NCBI GenBank assembly: GCA_900556765.1
Contig: USQH01000024.1
Location: 1 to 14,563 of the forward strand
Length of the DNA: 14,563 bases
Source of the DNA: an uncultured Oscillospiraceae bacterium
GTDB taxonomy: Bacteria; Bacillota; Clostridia; Oscillospirales; Acutalibacteraceae
Reading direction: 5' to 3'
Positions 12,874 through 14,563 of this stretch are shown here, piece by piece; positions within the stretch are counted from its first letter, which is position 1; each line of letters opens with the position of its first letter. The notes beneath the pieces are model-generated. The model was not told the origin of the DNA. It was given only the letters and a program-made list of their open reading frames with translations, and did not search any database. A program made the position numbers and the translations under genes.

Positions 12874-14484
12874 TTACGCCGCTTCTTTATTCTTTGACTT
12901 TGTAATCGCCTTCATAACAAACAGGAATCCGATCGTAACAACAACGCCGAGCGGCAGACAGATCCACACGTTCTGAACAAAGCCGGAAACTATGTACATC
13001 ACAAAGGATATTGCGGCAACGCTGATAGCGTACGGAAGCTGAGTCGAAACGTGGTTGATATGGTTGCACTGACCGCCCGCCGACGACATGATGGTCGTAT
13101 CGGAAATGGGTGAGCAGTGGTCGCCGCACACGGCGCCTGCAAGGCACGCCGACATGCCGATTATCATCAGTTCACCCTCGGGGAATATGCTCAATACGAT
13201 CGGGATAAGTATACCGAAAGTACCCCAAGATGTACCGGTGGCAAACGCAAGGAAGCAGGCGACAAGGAAGATAACCGCCGGCAAGAGCATAGACAGCTCG
13301 GCAGCCGCACCTTCCATAAGTCCGGCTACAAACTCCTTGGCGCCGAGTGCGCCGGTCATATCCTTAAGTGTTGTTGCGAATGTAAGTATGAGTATGGCGG
13401 GTACCATGGCGATGAAGCCCTGCGGCACACATTCCATTGATTCGGTAAAGCTGACCAAGCGGCGCAGCAGCATATAAACAACAATGAGTACCAATGCAAT
13501 TATGCCGCCCCACGGCAAACCTACCGTTGCGTCGGTGTCGCCGAATGCGTCAACGATGCTTACCGAGAAATCGCCGCCGTTTCCGACATAAAGCAAAGCA
13601 ATTACGCAGCAGACAATCAGTATTACAACCGGCAGGATAAGATCGATGACCTTGCCCTTTGAGGAAGGTTCGACCTCCGGAACCTCATTTTTATCACCGC
13701 AAGTGTACAGGTCGCCCTTGAGCTGTGCATTCATTTCATGCAGGCGCATGGGGCCGTAATCAAATTTCATAACCGAAATTCCGATAATGAACACGAGAGT
13801 GAGCAGCGAATAGAAATTGTACGGAATTGCCTTTACAAACAGTTCAATGCCGGAATAACCGGTTCCTTCCGAAAACTTTGACACGGCAGCAGCCCAGGAC
13901 GATACCGGTGCGATCATGCAAACAGGTGCAGCGGTAGCGTCGATGAGGTAAGCCAGCTTTGCACGCGAAATCTTATGCTTATCGGTTACGGGGCGCATTA
14001 CCGAGCCGACTGTCAGACAATTGAAGTAGTCGTCGATGAAAATCAGCACACCGAGAACGAACGTAGCGAGCATTGCTCCTGTACGCGACTTGATATTGCG
14101 AGCCGCCCAATCACCGAATGCTCGGGAACCGCCCGCCTTATTGATTATCGCTACTATGATGCCGAGCTCAACCAAGAAGATGAATATACCGGCAGTACCG
14201 GAGACTGAATTGATAAGTCCTACCGATACATCCTCGTTTACATCAAAGGCGATAAGTGCGTCCATCATACCGGTGAACGAAAACTGTGACAAAATCAGCG
14301 CGCCGGAAACGATACCGATAAAGAGGGAGGAGTAAACCTCCTTTGTCACGAGGGCAAGTCCGATGGCGATCACCGGCGGAACAAGCGCCCAAAAGCTGTT
14401 GACCTGCGCGCCGGTAACGGCGGCAGTAATCATAACGGCGACAACGACTGTCGCAGCTATGATATAGGTTACCTTTTTCTTCAT
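12874..14484 (-). CDS. Na+/H+ antiporter, NhaC family
   Basis: A 536-residue polytopic membrane protein with about twelve hydrophobic segments, of the NhaC-type antiporter family (PF03553). It should exchange Na+ for H+ across the cell membrane, although some relatives carry organic acids or amino acids instead. Diagnostic blocks are IDDYFNCLTVGSVMRPVTDK from residue 150, IDATAAPVCMIAPVSSW, FATGTSWGTFGI, and the stretch from CGDHCSPISDTTIMSSAG at about 453-470 to CNHINHVSTQLPYA. The first and last of these contain the conserved acids expected for ion binding. The start at 14484 is chosen because GGAGG (14491-14495) lies 6 nt before it. A frame from 14535 would add 17 residues without an RBS. 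It appears monocistronic, with a weak promoter candidate upstream and a shared terminator downstream. Confidence 0.93.
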   Translation of the reverse strand: MKKKVTYIIAATVVVAVMITAAVTGAQVNSFWALVPPVIAIGLALVTKEVYSSLFIGIVSGALILSQFSFTGMMDALIAFDVNEDVSVGLINSVSGTAGIFIFLVELGIIVAIINKAGGSRAFGDWAARNIKSRTGAMLATFVLGVLIFIDDYFNCLTVGSVMRPVTDKHKISRAKLAYLIDATAAPVCMIAPVSSWAAAVSKFSEGTGYSGIELFVKAIPYNFYSLLTLVFIIGISVMKFDYGPMRLHEMNAQLKGDLYTCGDKNEVPEVEPSSKGKVIDLILPVVILIVCCVIALLYVGNGGDFSVSIVDAFGDTDATVGLPWGGIIALVLIVVYMLLRRLVSFTESMECVPQGFIAMVPAILILTFATTLKDMTGALGAKEFVAGLMEGAAAELSMLLPAVIFLVACFLAFATGTSWGTFGILIPIVLSIFPEGELMIIGMSACLAGAVCGDHCSPISDTTIMSSAGGQCNHINHVSTQLPYAISVAAISFVMYIVSGFVQNVWICLPLGVVVTIGFLFVMKAITKSKNKEAA

Positions 14485-14517
14485 TTTATACCTCCAAAAA
14501 CGCAAATAACCGCGGCA

Positions 14518-14546
14518 GAAATACCACGGGTACAAATAAGTCGCAA
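14518..14546 (-). promoter_or_regulatory. Weak promoter candidate for the NhaC-type gene
   Basis: On the minus strand, TTGCGA (14541-14546) and TATTTC (14518-14523) are 17 bp apart with TG one base before the -10. Matches are partial, and further promoter sequence could lie beyond the window. Confidence 0.35.
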
Positions 14547-14563
14547 AAGCGCCACGCTGAAAA

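Overview
The window looks like chromosome of an endospore-forming, low-to-mid GC Firmicute, most likely a gut-type clostridium of the Oscillospiraceae/Ruminococcaceae kind. This is an inference from a SpoIID-family gene, strong AGGAGG-like ribosome binding sites, a Gram-positive style deo cluster with pyrimidine-nucleoside phosphorylase, and the abundance of zinc-ribbon membrane proteins. No mobile element, CRISPR array, tRNA or rRNA was seen.

Layout. (1) 2-3400, plus strand: the 3' part of a SpoIID/LytB-type peptidoglycan gene, a small COG2426-type membrane protein (GTG start), an ArsR/SmtB regulator with an intact alpha-5 metal site, and two related membrane proteins, the first with a prokaryotic RING-like finger plus zinc ribbon and the second with a zinc ribbon only. 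Spacings of 16-21 bp suggest one transcript. (2) 3467-4354, plus strand: galU, closed by a perfect 15-bp bidirectional terminator. (3) 8973-4471, minus strand: a complete nucleoside salvage operon deoC-deoD-deoB-cdd-pdp, with a good promoter, a structured leader and a candidate operator at 9034-9053. (4) 12484-9296, minus strand: a three-gene operon of a four-helix membrane protein with two C-terminal zinc ribbons, a degenerate PP2C-like protein with an extra cysteine cluster, and a zinc-ribbon, single-pass protein with a Ser/Thr/Pro-rich tail. It has its own extended -10 promoter and a strong terminator. (5) 12588-12800, plus strand: a possible small Lys/Ala-rich ORF whose stop codon lies inside a perfect 16-bp terminator stem. 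(6) 14484-12874, minus strand: an NhaC-family Na+/H+ antiporter.

How the genes work together. The deo products form a full pathway: Cdd deaminates (deoxy)cytidine, Pdp and DeoD release base and (deoxy)ribose-1-phosphate, DeoB makes the 5-phosphate, and DeoC splits deoxyribose-5-phosphate to glyceraldehyde-3-phosphate and acetaldehyde. GalU supplies UDP-glucose for envelope polymers. The part with most room for novelty is the pair of loci (1597-3400 and 9296-12484) rich in short cytoplasmic zinc-binding modules joined to membrane segments. One of them includes a PP2C relative that has lost several of the acidic residues expected for catalysis. I infer a membrane-associated signalling or scaffold function, but the sequence does not show what it acts on.
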